Source: Magicicada septendecula
Taxonomy: Eukaryota > Arthropoda > Insecta > Hemiptera > Cicadidae
Direction: 5' to 3'
Assembly (NCBI GenBank): GCA_034769895.1
Contig: CM068373.1
Location: forward strand, 196,768,134 to 196,832,133
Length of the DNA stretch: 64,000 bases
The number at the start of each line of letters is the position of its first letter. Within the stretch, counting starts at the first letter, position 1. Positions 37,012 through 48,112 of this stretch are shown here, one piece after another. The notes under the pieces were generated by a model. The model ran no database searches. It saw only the letters and a program-made list of their open reading frames with translations, and was not told where the DNA came from. A program made the translations under genes and the position numbers.

Positions 37012-37322
37012 TTACTTCCATGTTCCGTAAGGAAATGGAAGTATAGTGATCGCGAAAAAATCGTGTTCGAGGTAAGGGTTGATTCTGATTGTACTACCCT
37101 GAAAACACGAAGAAAAGTCATTTTCCGAAAAGTGTGCGTGTGTGTGTAGAATTGTTTCTGTGGCGAACGATAACTGCCGCAAATTAAAACAGAATCAAAT
37201 AATGTTTTGCATATGTGCCTGAGTTGTAGAGTGCTCAAGGCTTATTGATTTTTATGAAGATCGGTTGAGGGGAAGGGGTAGTTTGCCAGCAACATTGTTT
37301 GTTTTAACAAGAGTAAAGTACT
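37012..37322 (+). mobile_element. Single-unit relative of the 27-kb repeat element
   Basis: It starts with the same palindrome (ACTTCCATGTTCC ... GGAAATGGAAGT), has the TTTTCCGAAAAGTGT block, a short TG run (37136-37148), one 160-bp unit (37158-37318) and the same end AAGAGTAAAGTACTT. Compared with 26891-28690 it lacks the TGTC run and nine tandem units. Confidence 0.8.
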
Positions 37323-37780
37323 TAATTTTAATAAATAAAGTATCCTGAAAAGAAGGTCATAATAATCCACTATAAAAAGGTAGATGAAATATCTATAAAT
37401 AAAAAGAGTGGTTGAAGGGAGAGGGGGTAATTTTCTATAAAGGAAATGATAGTTGAAGGGGTAGGGGATAATTTTTTATATTTGTACTACATTATCGGCA
37501 ACAAAGAAGTAGTTTGTTGTTAAAATTCCTTCCCAGGCTGTTTGGCCGTGGTCCAATGTTTTCTGCAAAACCAGACGTTTGGCAGTGCCATCGACTGCCA
37601 TCATCAGTGAAAATTGAGTGCGCTAACGTGAGGTAGTATACGTTAGTGACCACAGTACTGTGGTTAAGGCTGAAGAAAGAAGTAGTTTCTATGGAAATAT
37701 TTTATTTCAAAAATGATTTTAAATATAAATTTTAGAACATGGAAGTCATGTATGTTTCTCCATACCGATATTTTTTATTA
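37323..37780. repeat. Repeat flank with inserted truncated foldback
   Basis: From about 37535 to 37668 lies a one-armed relative of the 3.0 kb foldback (GGCTGTTTGGCCGTGGTCCA at its start, TGACCACAGTACTGTGGTTAA near its end). On its minus strand the hammerhead-like core CTGATGA (37607-37601) and helix II are intact, but the G before AAAC is deleted, so it should be inactive. After it, 37705-37775 repeats the block found at 28830-28925. Confidence 0.65.
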
Positions 37781-37998
37781 ACGTGTACCCTCCTGTTCAG
37801 GCTAACGCTTGTCGCAACTTACGAATCTGCAACTTACCCAAAATATCAGAAACCTATTCCGGGGGAATCTGGTGGTTACTTATTTACTTGTTCTTATATA
37901 GACCTACTTATTTGTTTGTAACATGTTCTCTTACGCTCGCGGTACAGAATTGTATTCTGTATCTTAGATTTTTAAAATATATTATTTCTGCTAAATGT

Positions 37999-38705
37999 TT
38001 TGCTCTATGTAGATGATGTGGTTATACTACAAAATAATGAAGCAGACTTACAACGCTCTGTGTACAGACTACATAAACTGGGACGACAATACTACATCCT
38101 GAAGATATCTACCAATAAAACAAAAGTTATGGCTCACTACGGAAAATTTCCATTACGCTCAAAGATTGTTATTGAGGATTGGGCAGACCTCAAATTTTAA
38201 GTATTTATGTTGTGATATAAGTTTTGACGTTTACAATGATATACAAAATAGAGTCAATAGATTTCATCACAAATGTGGAACTATAAATAGAACACTGAAA
38301 AAAAAAACGCGACGTGAGAAAAATTACAATTCTGCAAAACAATGGCTGTTCCATGCTATTATAAGGCAGTGAATCCTGGATTACAAAACAAAGAGATAAA
38401 AGCAACATACAGTCAGCAGAGTTCAGATTTTTAAGAAGGGTTAAAGGACGAACTAGAAGGGATCATTAAGAAATAAAGATTTACGGGAAGAATTAAATAT
38501 ATATAATCTAAATAAGAAAATTTAAAAACACAGGGGGAAAGTGGAGACAGTATTTAAGTAACGTGGATGAAGACAGAATACCAGTAATTTTAAACAAATA
38601 CAAGACTTCTAGAAGAAGGGATGTAGTAAGACCAAGAAAGAAATGGATCTGATAATGTGAAGTCGGAACAGGCGCATTGCCTAATCCCTGAAGTGTAGAA
38701 GAAGA
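37999..38705 (+). pseudogene. LINE reverse transcriptase fragment with YVDD box
   Basis: It opens with LYVDDVVILQNNEADLQRS, which contains the catalytic YxDD box of reverse transcriptase, and reads on to NKTKVMAHYGKFPLRSKI. A frameshift near 38185 leads to QTSNFKYLCCDISFDVYND and RTLKKKTRRE. Further scraps in shifting frames (EFRFLRRVKGRTRRDH near 38425, GKWRRYLSNVDEDRIP near 38540) complete the usual C-terminal order. It lacks everything before the YxDD box, as expected for a 5'-truncated LINE insertion, and has several frameshifts and stops. Confidence 0.87.
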
Positions 38706-39099
38706 GGAAGGATTATTTCTGCTTTATTATTTCAAAATATACATTCACACATGTGAACATGTGTATTATTATTGCGAGGCAGGAATAAAACCAAATACAA
38801 AGAATCATTAGTAGAAGGAAACGAAATTTCAGCATACATTAACTACACCATTTCCCCGAGCAAAATCAAATGTTAGGATCAGATTTGTCAGCGTAAGAAC
38901 TGACAGAATGAGGCCCAAAGTATAGTAATTCTCCCAGTTCTATAACTAAAAAATTTCAAGAGATATAAAAGCCGCAACTGATGTGGCCTAATCAGTATTG
39001 TGTTGAAATAACAACAAAGTGTAGGCATAATAAGATGGAATAATATGATAATGTCTGCTAGGATACTGTTTGGTAGATACTGTGAGTTAGTGAATTTAA
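38706..39099. other. Spacer, nothing recognised
   Basis: No gene or repeat recognised. Confidence 0.4.
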
Positions 39100-39101
39100 T
39101 A

Positions 39102-39720
39102 CGAGGTTTGATAAAAAAGTTCGTTCAATTTTTGTTTGTTTGAAAAATTTTGCCTTGATTCATCTACATTCTTATTGTCCCCTTCTAAGTAGTCACAGTT
39201 GAATATAACACGGTTACACCAACATTTGTTTCAGTCTTCAAATATTTTTCTCAAATGCACTTTTGTTACAGCCTTCAGCTCGGCTGGCTCATCGGTTATC
39301 GTTTTACGTCAACAATCGCAAAATCTTGCTCTTTCGTAGTACTTTTCACTATATAGGCACAAAAAAAAGATCGCATTGGGATGTATTTGGCGAATGCAGA
39401 GTTTACAGTGTCATAACGATGTTTTTATTTTGTCTAACATTCTTGATCAAGCAATGACGTGCGTCCTGATAGATTGTCGATATACATAAATTATCTTTCT
39501 GTAAACCTGGCCGTTTTCGACAAACAGCTTTACAAATTTGCCATTTCGGAACTGCTAATCCACGCCAGTATGCATGCATGGGTATCAGTATCATTAAAAG
39601 CAATATTTTTACTACGATATAGCAGTTTACCTCACTTTTTACACAAAATTTAATTTATATTTTTCAATATTGATTGCAGAATGTCAAAAATATCGCCTAA
39701 AAGGCAACATACTTAATTAA
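39102..39720 (-). mobile_element. Truncated mariner-type relic
   Basis: Its left end CGAGGTTTGATAAAAAAG (after TA at 39100-39101) matches the terminal repeat of the 14.5-15.4 kb element. The minus strand at about 39200-39170 translates to the mariner C-terminal end VIFNCDYLEGDN. Words along the next 500 bases parallel the 15-kb copy, ending at GCAGAATGTCAAAAA near 39690. The right terminal repeat is missing. Confidence 0.75.
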
Positions 39721-40325
39721 CAGCAAAACCTATAGGCCTACTATAGTACAGTTACTGAAGGAAAAGGGATCAAATTAGGTAGAATCTAAGAGAATTCCTG
39801 CATAGGGCTACATGAAAGAGTAAGAATGAATTTAAAAAAAAGTTTGCCAGACTTCCTTCTGATACAAGTGCATTTTTTGTACCTTCCCGTCTTTTTTCGA
39901 AAACTCGCTACAGAATTTTGTTAATTTTTTTTTGTAAATTAATTCCTACCCTTTCACGTAGCTCTATGCAAAAAATTTCATAGTTTGTTCTGAATTTGTT
40001 TATCTTTTTTCTTGTTTTGGCTTTAGCGACTGTACTACTATGCATCCACGGCAGATTGTGTTTGTTGTGTTATACAGTATAATTATGTGCCTTGTTAGCT
40101 TACACACGACTTGAGTCCGGAAATTGCAGGTTTGTTTATTGTGTTAATTGTTTGGGAGAGTACATTTTGGAATATTTATTTAAAAAAAATTGTTGGATTT
40201 AATATTTAGTGCGTGATTAGAAAATATTTGTAATTCTTTTTAGAAACTGATGGTAACGAAATTGGAGACGAAAAATCACGTGTGTACTACCTCCGCGGGT
40301 TGTCCGCGCAACTGTTTGCCCCAAA
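39721..40325. other. Spacer, nothing recognised
   Basis: AT-rich without recognised features. Confidence 0.4.
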
Positions 40326-41110
40326 ATGATCAACTATGAAGACCAAAACGCTCACTGTTTCTAAAGTGTCATTAAGTTATAAATTACAGATATACGGCGA
40401 AATTATTGAGCAGATGTCATTCTTCAGGTACCGCGACATACAGATAACTTTCCACCAACACTTAGAGGCTGAGAGAAACATAGAGCAATTAAAGCTTCAA
40501 CAATATCAGGTTGCTCAATTTTACTGAACCAATTTCTAAGAACAGAAGCCAAGCAACATTGCTCTTAAACAAAACAATGGTGCGTCCAATATTGACTTAC
40601 GCTGCTGAAACGAGAGAGCTGACATAGCAAAAATATACAAACATTGGAAGCGACAGAGATGATGGCTCTAAGTAGGATACTGAGCCTGACACTGCTTGAC
40701 AGGGAGAGAAGTGATGACAAAAAATACATACGTCCAAAGAAAAGTGATTGCTTCAGAGAAAGAGAGAAGAGTAGCCCCTCATGTGTAGAGGATGGCCGAA
40801 GACCAACGAGTTACAGTAGTTATGAATAATATACCCACTGGAAAAAGAAGTAGAGGGTCTCCTAAAAGCAGATAACGCGACGTTTTGATGGAGACAAACT
40901 CTGGGTTTATATAATCGAAAAAGAAGGAGAAGTTAAGAGGAACTCAGTAAGAGAAAGTGGGGATAGAGAGAAGATATACGATAAATTGTATCTAAGGAAA
41001 GTGGTTTATGTGGTACAAACATGTGAAAAAAAGTACTAAATAGATGATTTATACCGTAACGGACTAGAGCCCAAGAAGAGAAAGAAGAATAGGTCCTTGG
41101 AGGTTACGAA
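40326..41110 (+). pseudogene. LINE RT C-terminal fragment
   Basis: The frame 40336-40527 reads KTKTLTVSKVSLSYKLQIYG and EIIEQMSFFRYRDIQITFHQ, matching the KTK-L-ISKEP-R-KL-I-G-IIEQ-M-FKYLGI block of a common insect LINE. A shifted frame near 40578 gives VRPILTYAAETREL, the next conserved block. Weaker scraps follow (MMALSRILSLTLLDRERSDD near 40660, LYRNGLEPKKRKKN near 41053). The 5' part is missing and stops are frequent. Confidence 0.75.
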
Positions 41111-41626
41111 GGAAAATCGGAACTGTTTTTTGTTGATATAGCTGTTCCTTAAAATGTGATTACAAACCATCGCACTAATGTACATTGGGAAACGGACGTT
41201 AAAACAGTGAGACTAGGATAGTAAACGTCTTTAAGTAGTGAAACGTCTCATTGCATTCTCACGCACACTACATAAAATATAGTGAGGGCTAACTGTGTAT
41301 GTATGCAAATGAAATAAACAGGCTGCGTCAGCGGTTGTAAATTACACGCCGGCTATATTCACTGCGTCGGTCCATGAATTCTCTTTAACAGAAACTGTTT
41401 GGGTTTCTATAAAGTTGTAATATAGTCAACACTATCCAGAATCAAATCAGAATTACTGTTCATTTAATTGGGTCTGTATACTGAGATTGATTCTGTAAGC
41501 GTCCCCCTAATGACGAGGGCGTAACAGCCAAACTTTGCCACCCTTATAATTGAACCGACGCTACAATCCGCACTGTGCTGGGTTTATGGAGTTATGACTA
41601 ATCGTATTAATAGTGTTGAGTTAGCA
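41111..41626. other. Spacer before the LTR element
   Basis: No gene recognised. The bases just left of the LTR (TTAGCA) do not match those right of the distal LTR (GTGTAA), so no target duplication is seen. Confidence 0.4.
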
Positions 41627-43849
41627 TGTTGAAACCCCCCTTTTATTTTATAAGTTTTTTGTAATATTTTTTTTTGAATTTTATTTTATTTTATTTTTAT
41701 TAAGTCTTTTTTTTTGTAAAGGGGAGAGACATAATATTTAGAACTAGATGGTGAACCTAGAGGAAGCATAAGTGTGCAAAGGCCCAAGCTACAATTACAG
41801 ACATGTCCCCCCAGGTGAATGACAGGACTTGCAAATGAAAAAGTCTATTAACAAACAAGCGTGAACTTTATTAAGCATGCAAACTTTACATGACATTACA
41901 AGTTGTAAACTCAACAATGAGTAAAATTGAACTGCAGGATTCTATATATATATGTCAATATTCTTTACAGCATAAGGTTGTGAGTGAAGTTAAGTTTAAA
42001 TATAAATTGTATGGATCCTGCCACGCTATGTCCAAGTTAATTCTTGCAAGAATATTATTCACAAGTAAAATTGAAAATTACTAATCTTTGAATGCTATAA
42101 AAATGAAATTAAAGAGGCTAGCCTTTTAGTAACTTTGTAAGTACATTTTAGATATCATAATGTCTAACACATTCCCCTCCAAAAAATGAAAATTACACAC
42201 AAACACATACACAACATATTTAACACACATGCACCATTTCTGTACTAAACCGCTCACAATAACCCCTTTACAACAAGAATAACTAAATATACAAGTATAT
42301 ATATAACAAGGCAAATTTGGTAATTCTCAGTTAAGCATCATTAATATGTCGATATAAATAACACGGGAAATGCAAGTGCCCCCAACCAAACCAGAGACTC
42401 AAAAATATTAATCAACTACCACATCAATAATAATGAAGCAATACAGCGTATGTGATCATGAAAATAGTTTAAACACTTAAAGAAATCAGATAGCCCCCTT
42501 TAGTCCGGAATTCTGCCATGACCGCATAACCTGAACAAGCAGAAAATAACTAACTCTCTAATAGAGTTAATTCGATAAAAGGTAGAACTTAGAACAGAGC
42601 CTGCGGATACGTGTGTGTGTGTGTGTGTGTGTGCAATTTTCTTACATATTATAAGAAGATATAATAGATTGCATTAGACTTAATTATGTAAGGTCCACAC
42701 ATGTAGTCACAGAACTGAACATGAGAGTTTTTGCAAGACTTTAGCAATTAAAAGAGGCCTCATGAGTCTGCTTCTGGGAGCCTCCGTGGATTCACAGTGT
42801 AGTGGTAGTTGAGATAGTATTAAATAAATAGAATGGTCCCACCTGGATCGTCCGGTGTACTTTAGTAAACCTTGGTTAATCGGTAGAGTCTCGGTCGCAC
42901 CAAGAAGTCCTGGGCAGAGTAGCTTCATGAGTGTGTCTGTGTGCGTGAATCTCGACTGACGGCATGTCATGGCTTAAGGGTCGTCTCTGCCAGAACTGTG
43001 GACAGCTGGTCGTCTACACCCGACACCCATCTCGCCCTTGTTCGAGCACCTGTGACAGGCAATGAGGTGTATAGGGTGTCATAAGGAACCTGATCTCACC
43101 ACAGCTCGCACACATACGCCATCATTATTAAATTGCTAACACACACTCTAATGGTTCAACAGCCACTATAAACACATCACCACTTATTCGTATTAATCTG
43201 TGCCTTATTTCATTTAACCACTAATTATGTTTAAGCATTTCATTCAGGACGTTATTCTTCTATGTATACCATGATTATTAACGACACAAAAAAAAACAGC
43301 TGAGTGCAAGATATCTATTATCATTTATATTACTGTAATCAATTTAACCCGCAACATTCACTTCCATACTGAGTTAATTTCTAATTTGCATTAATGCCCA
43401 AATTGAAAACTGACACACACGCACACACAAGTTATCGTCTGCCATTTAAGCTGAAACACTGACAAAATATATTTTGGGATTAAAATATTTTAAAAGCACG
43501 TTAAATAATACATACCTGGAGCAGAACTTTATTTAGCCTCTCATAGAGGAGAGCAACAGAGTCTGAACCGATGAGTGCCGTCAGCCGAGAGCAGATTACC
43601 TGGTTGAGGGGTCAAATAGAAATGAGGACGATTAGCTGGAAATGTCTAACCACGAAAACTTGGCCGATGCAGGCACACACAAATCACAGCTGAGCCCGCC
43701 AACTGAATATCATTGCTACACAACAGACGGTCTGCATACGCAACGACGACGAGATACAGTGGCACGGCGTGACGTCAAAACCCGCTCGTTTTAAAACACC
43801 TCGCCCGTCTCGGCAATCGCCTTACATGAGCCGAACAAAGTACGGCACA
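41627..43849 (-). repeat. 3' LTR, 2223 bp
   Basis: On the minus strand it starts TGTGCCGTAC (43849) and ends TTTCAACA (41627). It contains a GT microsatellite (42611-42632). Compared with the 5' LTR it retains about 300 bp (roughly 42188-42489) and lacks a 15-bp insertion. A minus-strand AATAAA near 43535 is followed by the donor-like CTCCAGGTATG near 43517. Confidence 0.9.
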
Positions 43850-43859
43850 CCCTCACCCC
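43850..43859 (-). other. Polypurine tract
   Basis: The minus strand reads GGGGTGAGGG directly before the TGTGCCG start of the 3' LTR, the expected place for the plus-strand primer of an LTR element. It contains one pyrimidine. Confidence 0.6.
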
Positions 43860-43864
43860 AAAAG

Positions 43865-45339
43865 GGCAACATGGTTGACCCAAATCAAACCAGTACTCGA
43901 CTTTGACAGCTGTAGGGATCCTGGAAAACCTCAGATTCTTATTCGCACTTGGTGAGTTCTGTACCTCAGGAAAACGAAAGAAGCAGAAGGAAGGAGTGTA
44001 AGTATGCCAATGTGTGTCTGTAAGAGAAGATGTAAGTGTGCGTCCTGCATGCTCGCCGGGCCCCTGTCCGCATGCAGAGATAAGGAACAGAGAAGAGAAG
44101 GAGAAAGAGAAGAATCGCCGAATCCAACTCTGAGAACTGACCACCAAGGCCTCCTAAACCCAACAACTGAGACCCAGGACCATAGACATCTATCACGGAA
44201 CAAAACCTTTCCATCCAGGACCATTGACACTATCCCCCCTTCCCAGGGCTGAAAATCTCTATCACGCTGCGACCATCCCCCACGCGAGTCCTCTCCGCCA
44301 TGCCAAACTCTCGGGACCACCCCAACACGTCACACTCTCCAGTGACCACCACCTAACTCTCTTGGTACTCACATATCCATGCCCGAAGGCCAACAAGGTG
44401 TTACTAACCTTGATATGCGAGTACCCTTCGAGAACCGTCCACCTCGTGGACCGACCAGCCATGTGCAGCAAAACAAGCCATCATCAATCCTTGACACATG
44501 ACTGGCCCACCTCCCCACACTAGGGTGGGCGGACCCGATTCACAAGGCAGAGAAGACCACGCAGAGGGCACGCGAACATCAATCCCTTCTCTTACCTTTT
44601 CAAATACAGCGTAACTAGCAGGAGGGTTACTTCTCCACAGTCTACACAATTCTCAACCCAAAAATAAAACATCAGGGAAATAAACCGGGGAATGCGGCAT
44701 GGACCGACCCTACAATACTCAAAAATCAAAATCAACCACTATAAACAACGAAACAACAGGACATAACTTCTCCATCTTACTTTTAGAACAGGGGAAACTG
44801 ACGATCTCCGAATCTCCAAGACCACGACAATCTAAGGGCACTCTCCAACTCTCTAACTTTCTCCATGATAACCTTCCAGAACATGGGAACTGACGATCTC
44901 CAAGACCACGATAATCCAAGGGCACTTTCGGCAAGGTTCTCTAACTCCTTATTGATAGTTTTTTTTTCCTAAGGGGAGGGGTAGGAAAATCGGGAATATG
45001 AAACGGGGTAAGGATCATTAAAGGGTCAATAGCTAGGAGTAAGGGTAAGGACATGGCTCCCTCCGGAAATAAGAATGAATGGAGGAAACCAAGGCTCGCG
45101 TGGGCAGGGGCGCAACCCTGAAGTAGACGAACACCACTGGGACTGTGGGGAACATCTACCCGCTACCCGTCAACCGCTTCTTCTCACCTTTCTATGACGA
45201 ACTTTAGGTACTCGTTCCTTTCGGACACCACTCTCTGAGAAATTATCTCGTGCTGAGCTGCTCTGATTTGTTTCCACTGAATCAGTATCAAGGCAACTTA
45301 CATCCCTACTTTCACTCCGCTTTGGATTATACTTATCAT
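43865..45339 (-). other. Internal region lacking pol
   Basis: Where pol should be, I find only short frames without retroviral-type motifs. From 45367 to 45170 a shifted frame continues in hydrophilic style and ends basic (KVRHRKVRRSG), perhaps the original end of the acidic protein after a frameshift. At 44787-44860 and 44881-44935 a segment of about 93 bp is duplicated (shared word CTGACGATCTCC), giving the repeated peptide words VPLDYRGLGD and VPLDCRGLGD. Confidence 0.55.
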
Positions 45340-46218
45340 CTAACTCCTCTGCTTCTCTGTCTTCCAACCCTCTTTTTCTTCCTTTTCCACTTCTTTCTCT
45401 TCTACAATTTCCCCTTCTTCGTCCACATAATCCAAATCAACATCATGACACTGCACCTCCTCAGCATCTTCCAGTTGTTCCTCTGATCCATCTTTAACCG
45501 CATCTTCATCACACTCGTCACCAGCCGCTTCACAAACTTCTTCATCAATCTCATTTTCGTCAACCTTTTCATCAACACATTCATGATCAACATCATCGCC
45601 ATCACGTTCACTACCACCATCATAACACTGCACATCTTCATCCTCCTCTAGTTGCTCACCTGGTCCACCTGAAACTTCTTTCCGTTCTTCGGAATCCTCA
45701 ACACTACTTACAGAAGGCGTCTGCACATCTTCACACACTACATCATTCTCACTCACACACTCCACAACGCTACCACCAAATTCCTCCTCAATTTCTACCT
45801 CACTTGCGGCATGGACATCCCCTTGTCCATCCGCAACCTCAGAAACACTTGCAGCCTGGACATCCCCTTGTCCATCTGCAAACTCAGACTCTTGAGTCTC
45901 CCTAACACCTACAACTATACTTCCCTGTGCAGCATCTGCAGACCGCTCTTCTGACTCTTCCTTCGATTCCTCTCCTTCACCACTCTCAGCAACTACAACG
46001 TCCTCAACATTTTCGACCCTGGAATCCAGCTGTCCAGGTTCATGTGCAATGACTAAATTAATTTCTACTGGCGATGGTAAAGCTACACCATCAAGTGACT
46101 TCTCACACCCCTGCGTAGGCGATGATGATGTTACAGGATCTGGACCCCTCACGAACAATACCGGAACAAATTCTGCGGCATCTGGATTCAACCATGACGT
46201 CCTCTCTGAGTCCTGCAA
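45340..46218 (-). CDS. Acidic Glu-rich extension of gag frame
   Basis: The frame lies in the same phase as gag and is separated from it only by the TAA at 46249-46251; the first ATG-independent residues follow that stop directly. The protein of up to about 300 residues is extremely acidic (runs of E and D), with internal repeats: ADGQGDVQAAS / ADGQGDVHAAS, and EQLEEDEDVQCYD / EQLEDAEEVQCHD. No zinc knuckle or enzyme motif is present. It may be the C-terminal half of a longer structural protein now split by one nonsense change, or be reached by stop read-through. No function is assigned. Confidence 0.5.
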   Translation of the reverse strand: MQDSERTSWLNPDAAEFVPVLFVRGPDPVTSSSPTQGCEKSLDGVALPSPVEINLVIAHEPGQLDSRVENVEDVVVAESGEGEESKEESEERSADAAQGSIVVGVRETQESEFADGQGDVQAASVSEVADGQGDVHAASEVEIEEEFGGSVVECVSENDVVCEDVQTPSVSSVEDSEERKEVSGGPGEQLEEDEDVQCYDGGSERDGDDVDHECVDEKVDENEIDEEVCEAAGDECDEDAVKDGSEEQLEDAEEVQCHDVDLDYVDEEGEIVEEKEVEKEEKEGWKTEKQRS

Positions 46219-46248
46219 TTCCGTATCAACAAATGTTTTCTTGTCGTC

Positions 46249-47232
46249 TTATATTAATCCACAGAAGTTATTCCGCTTTTCCTCTTTCTCTTCACCTTCT
46301 TCATCCACAACTCTATTAGGCACCTGTAATTCCTCTGGAACCTTTAAAGTGTCCTTTTTCTCCGAATAGGAATAACGCCTTGCTACAGGATCCCTACTTG
46401 CCGATGTTTGTTTACTAACATAATTTCTTCTTCCCCTGTTAATTTCATACTTCTTTCTTTTCTCTACTGTAACCGTTGTTACCGTCTTCTCACTTGCCAC
46501 CCCCTTGTAGCCTCCATTACTTCCGGAATACTCAGTTTTTCTTACCGTCTCCTGTGTTCTCCTCCAACCACCATGTTTGTCCTTTTTAGCTCTTCCTAAT
46601 GAACCACTGGAGTACTGGACATCTTTAGCAGCTCTTTCCCGGGACTCATCATTCTCCTGGACCCTCCTGGCATGCGCACACCACCGGCCCAGGTCCGCAA
46701 AAGAACGTGGAGGATCTGCGGAAACCAGCCGGGATCTCTCTTGGGGATTCAGACCTTCTCGTATTACCTGTATTACTTCCGTCTCGGGCAACCCCAACCT
46801 TAATATACGGGCAGCTTTCCTTACATCGTGCACGAAGTCCCCCAATGCCTCTCCGTTGCCCTGTAGGCGATAGAATAAATCTAACTTAAGCTGGGAACGT
46901 CGTCGATGGGGTATGAAGAAATCCAACAATTCCCCATGGAAGGTGTCGACACTGCAGCCCCGACGGAGAGTGCTGGTGACCAGACCGGCCAATGAACCCC
47001 GGCAATACGGATATATAAGGGACAAGACCTCCTCATCGGACACACCCGGGAAATCTGCCAACTGCAGGACCAGGTCCAAGAAGACCAACAACCTGTCCTC
47101 ATCTACTCCATCCAACACCGAAAGTTTCTGGAGAACGCCAGAAATGGGGTGGGGCAATTTCTGGTAGCATACCGCCGCCAGAATTGCACAATTCTCAAAC
47201 ACAACAATAAAACGTAAATCCCAATGAAACAC
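46249..47232 (-). CDS. Gag-like protein of LTR element
   Basis: A frame of 327 codons with the retrotransposon gag core: FYRLQGNGEALGDFVHDVRK near 140-160, ILRLGLPETEVIQVIREGL near 165-185 and DLGRWCAHARRVQ near 205-220. The tail is Lys/Arg-rich and suits nucleic-acid binding, but there is no CCHC knuckle. The frame has no ATG at its start. It opens with GTG right after a TAG at 47233-47235, and the same phase is open upstream to an ATG at 47523, so the true start may lie there with a stop acquired later. It ends at TAA 46249. The protein would form the particle shell. A leader of about 860 bp separates it from the primer-binding site. Confidence 0.72.
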   Translation of the reverse strand: MFHWDLRFIVVFENCAILAAVCYQKLPHPISGVLQKLSVLDGVDEDRLLVFLDLVLQLADFPGVSDEEVLSLIYPYCRGSLAGLVTSTLRRGCSVDTFHGELLDFFIPHRRRSQLKLDLFYRLQGNGEALGDFVHDVRKAARILRLGLPETEVIQVIREGLNPQERSRLVSADPPRSFADLGRWCAHARRVQENDESRERAAKDVQYSSGSLGRAKKDKHGGWRRTQETVRKTEYSGSNGGYKGVASEKTVTTVTVEKRKKYEINRGRRNYVSKQTSASRDPVARRYSYSEKKDTLKVPEELQVPNRVVDEEGEEKEEKRNNFCGLI

Positions 47233-48094
47233 CTAACACAAACCTAACCTACAAAACATAGTGACAAAAAATCCGAAAAAAAACTCAAGTACTATACTCC
47301 CCTTTGAGCCGCCCCAGAGTGCTCTAGCGATACGACGAGATGGGTGTATGAGAAAGGCAGAGAAACAACCACTCAAAATGCCAGAAGAGAACACAACACA
47401 AAACAACAAAACTGACTCACTATACACAATCCACAAAGTATACATAACATCCAACATGATTCGAAAATATATATATATATCTATCAACACCACGACATCT
47501 GGTCGGACCATAACCGCATTCATAATCCAAGATACCGCAATGGAATGCCCTCAATAAGCAAATACTACATAACGGGGGTGCTATAAAACACGTAGTCTCT
47601 TTCACCGCACAAGTCCCAATCAAAATCAATAAGTACCGACGGCTCCATCATGTTCAAAATCTGTCTAAGCTCCAGAGTATGACAAAGTAAAATCAATTAG
47701 CTCCCATTCATATTAAACTGTTAACCACACGATTATAACCCCTTTCCAAAACCTACCTTACACTCAACATCACAAAATAATTACTTAAACACTAACACAT
47801 ATTAAATCCTTTTAAACTTAATCAACCCCTTATTCATTTCTTATAAAATATGTCATTATTCAGATTATTCACTTTATTAAACCGTTACATTGCAATTAAC
47901 TTTTCTTTAAACACTTGGACTCAGATCAAAAAATAATAATTTGAAATAATTTGCAAGTCCCAACACCAGCTGACATGCCTGTAGCCACACCAAGTTTCAT
48001 TTAAGATAAATAAATGCAAGTCCCCAGATTCTAAAACTTCCAAAGTTCAAAAAAATTAAAGCAGAAAAAATATCTACTACATCCATAGAATCAT

Positions 48095-48112
48095 AACCAC
48101 GCTCTGCTACCA
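48095..48112 (-). other. Primer-binding site, initiator tRNA-Met
   Basis: Directly after the 5' LTR end, the minus strand reads TGGTAGCAGAGCGTGGTT. This is the exact complement of the 18 3'-terminal bases of insect initiator tRNA-Met as I know it (ending ACGCTCTGCTACCA). It fixes orientation and LTR boundary. Confidence 0.88.

Noticed and set aside
43560-43640. tRNA-like words (GGTTGAGGGGTCAAAT) in the LTR
   Set aside because: No cloverleaf can be drawn; the same words simply recur in both LTR copies.
45250-45486. Plus-strand frames opposite the acidic ORF
   Set aside because: Complement of Glu/Asp codons; no independent support.
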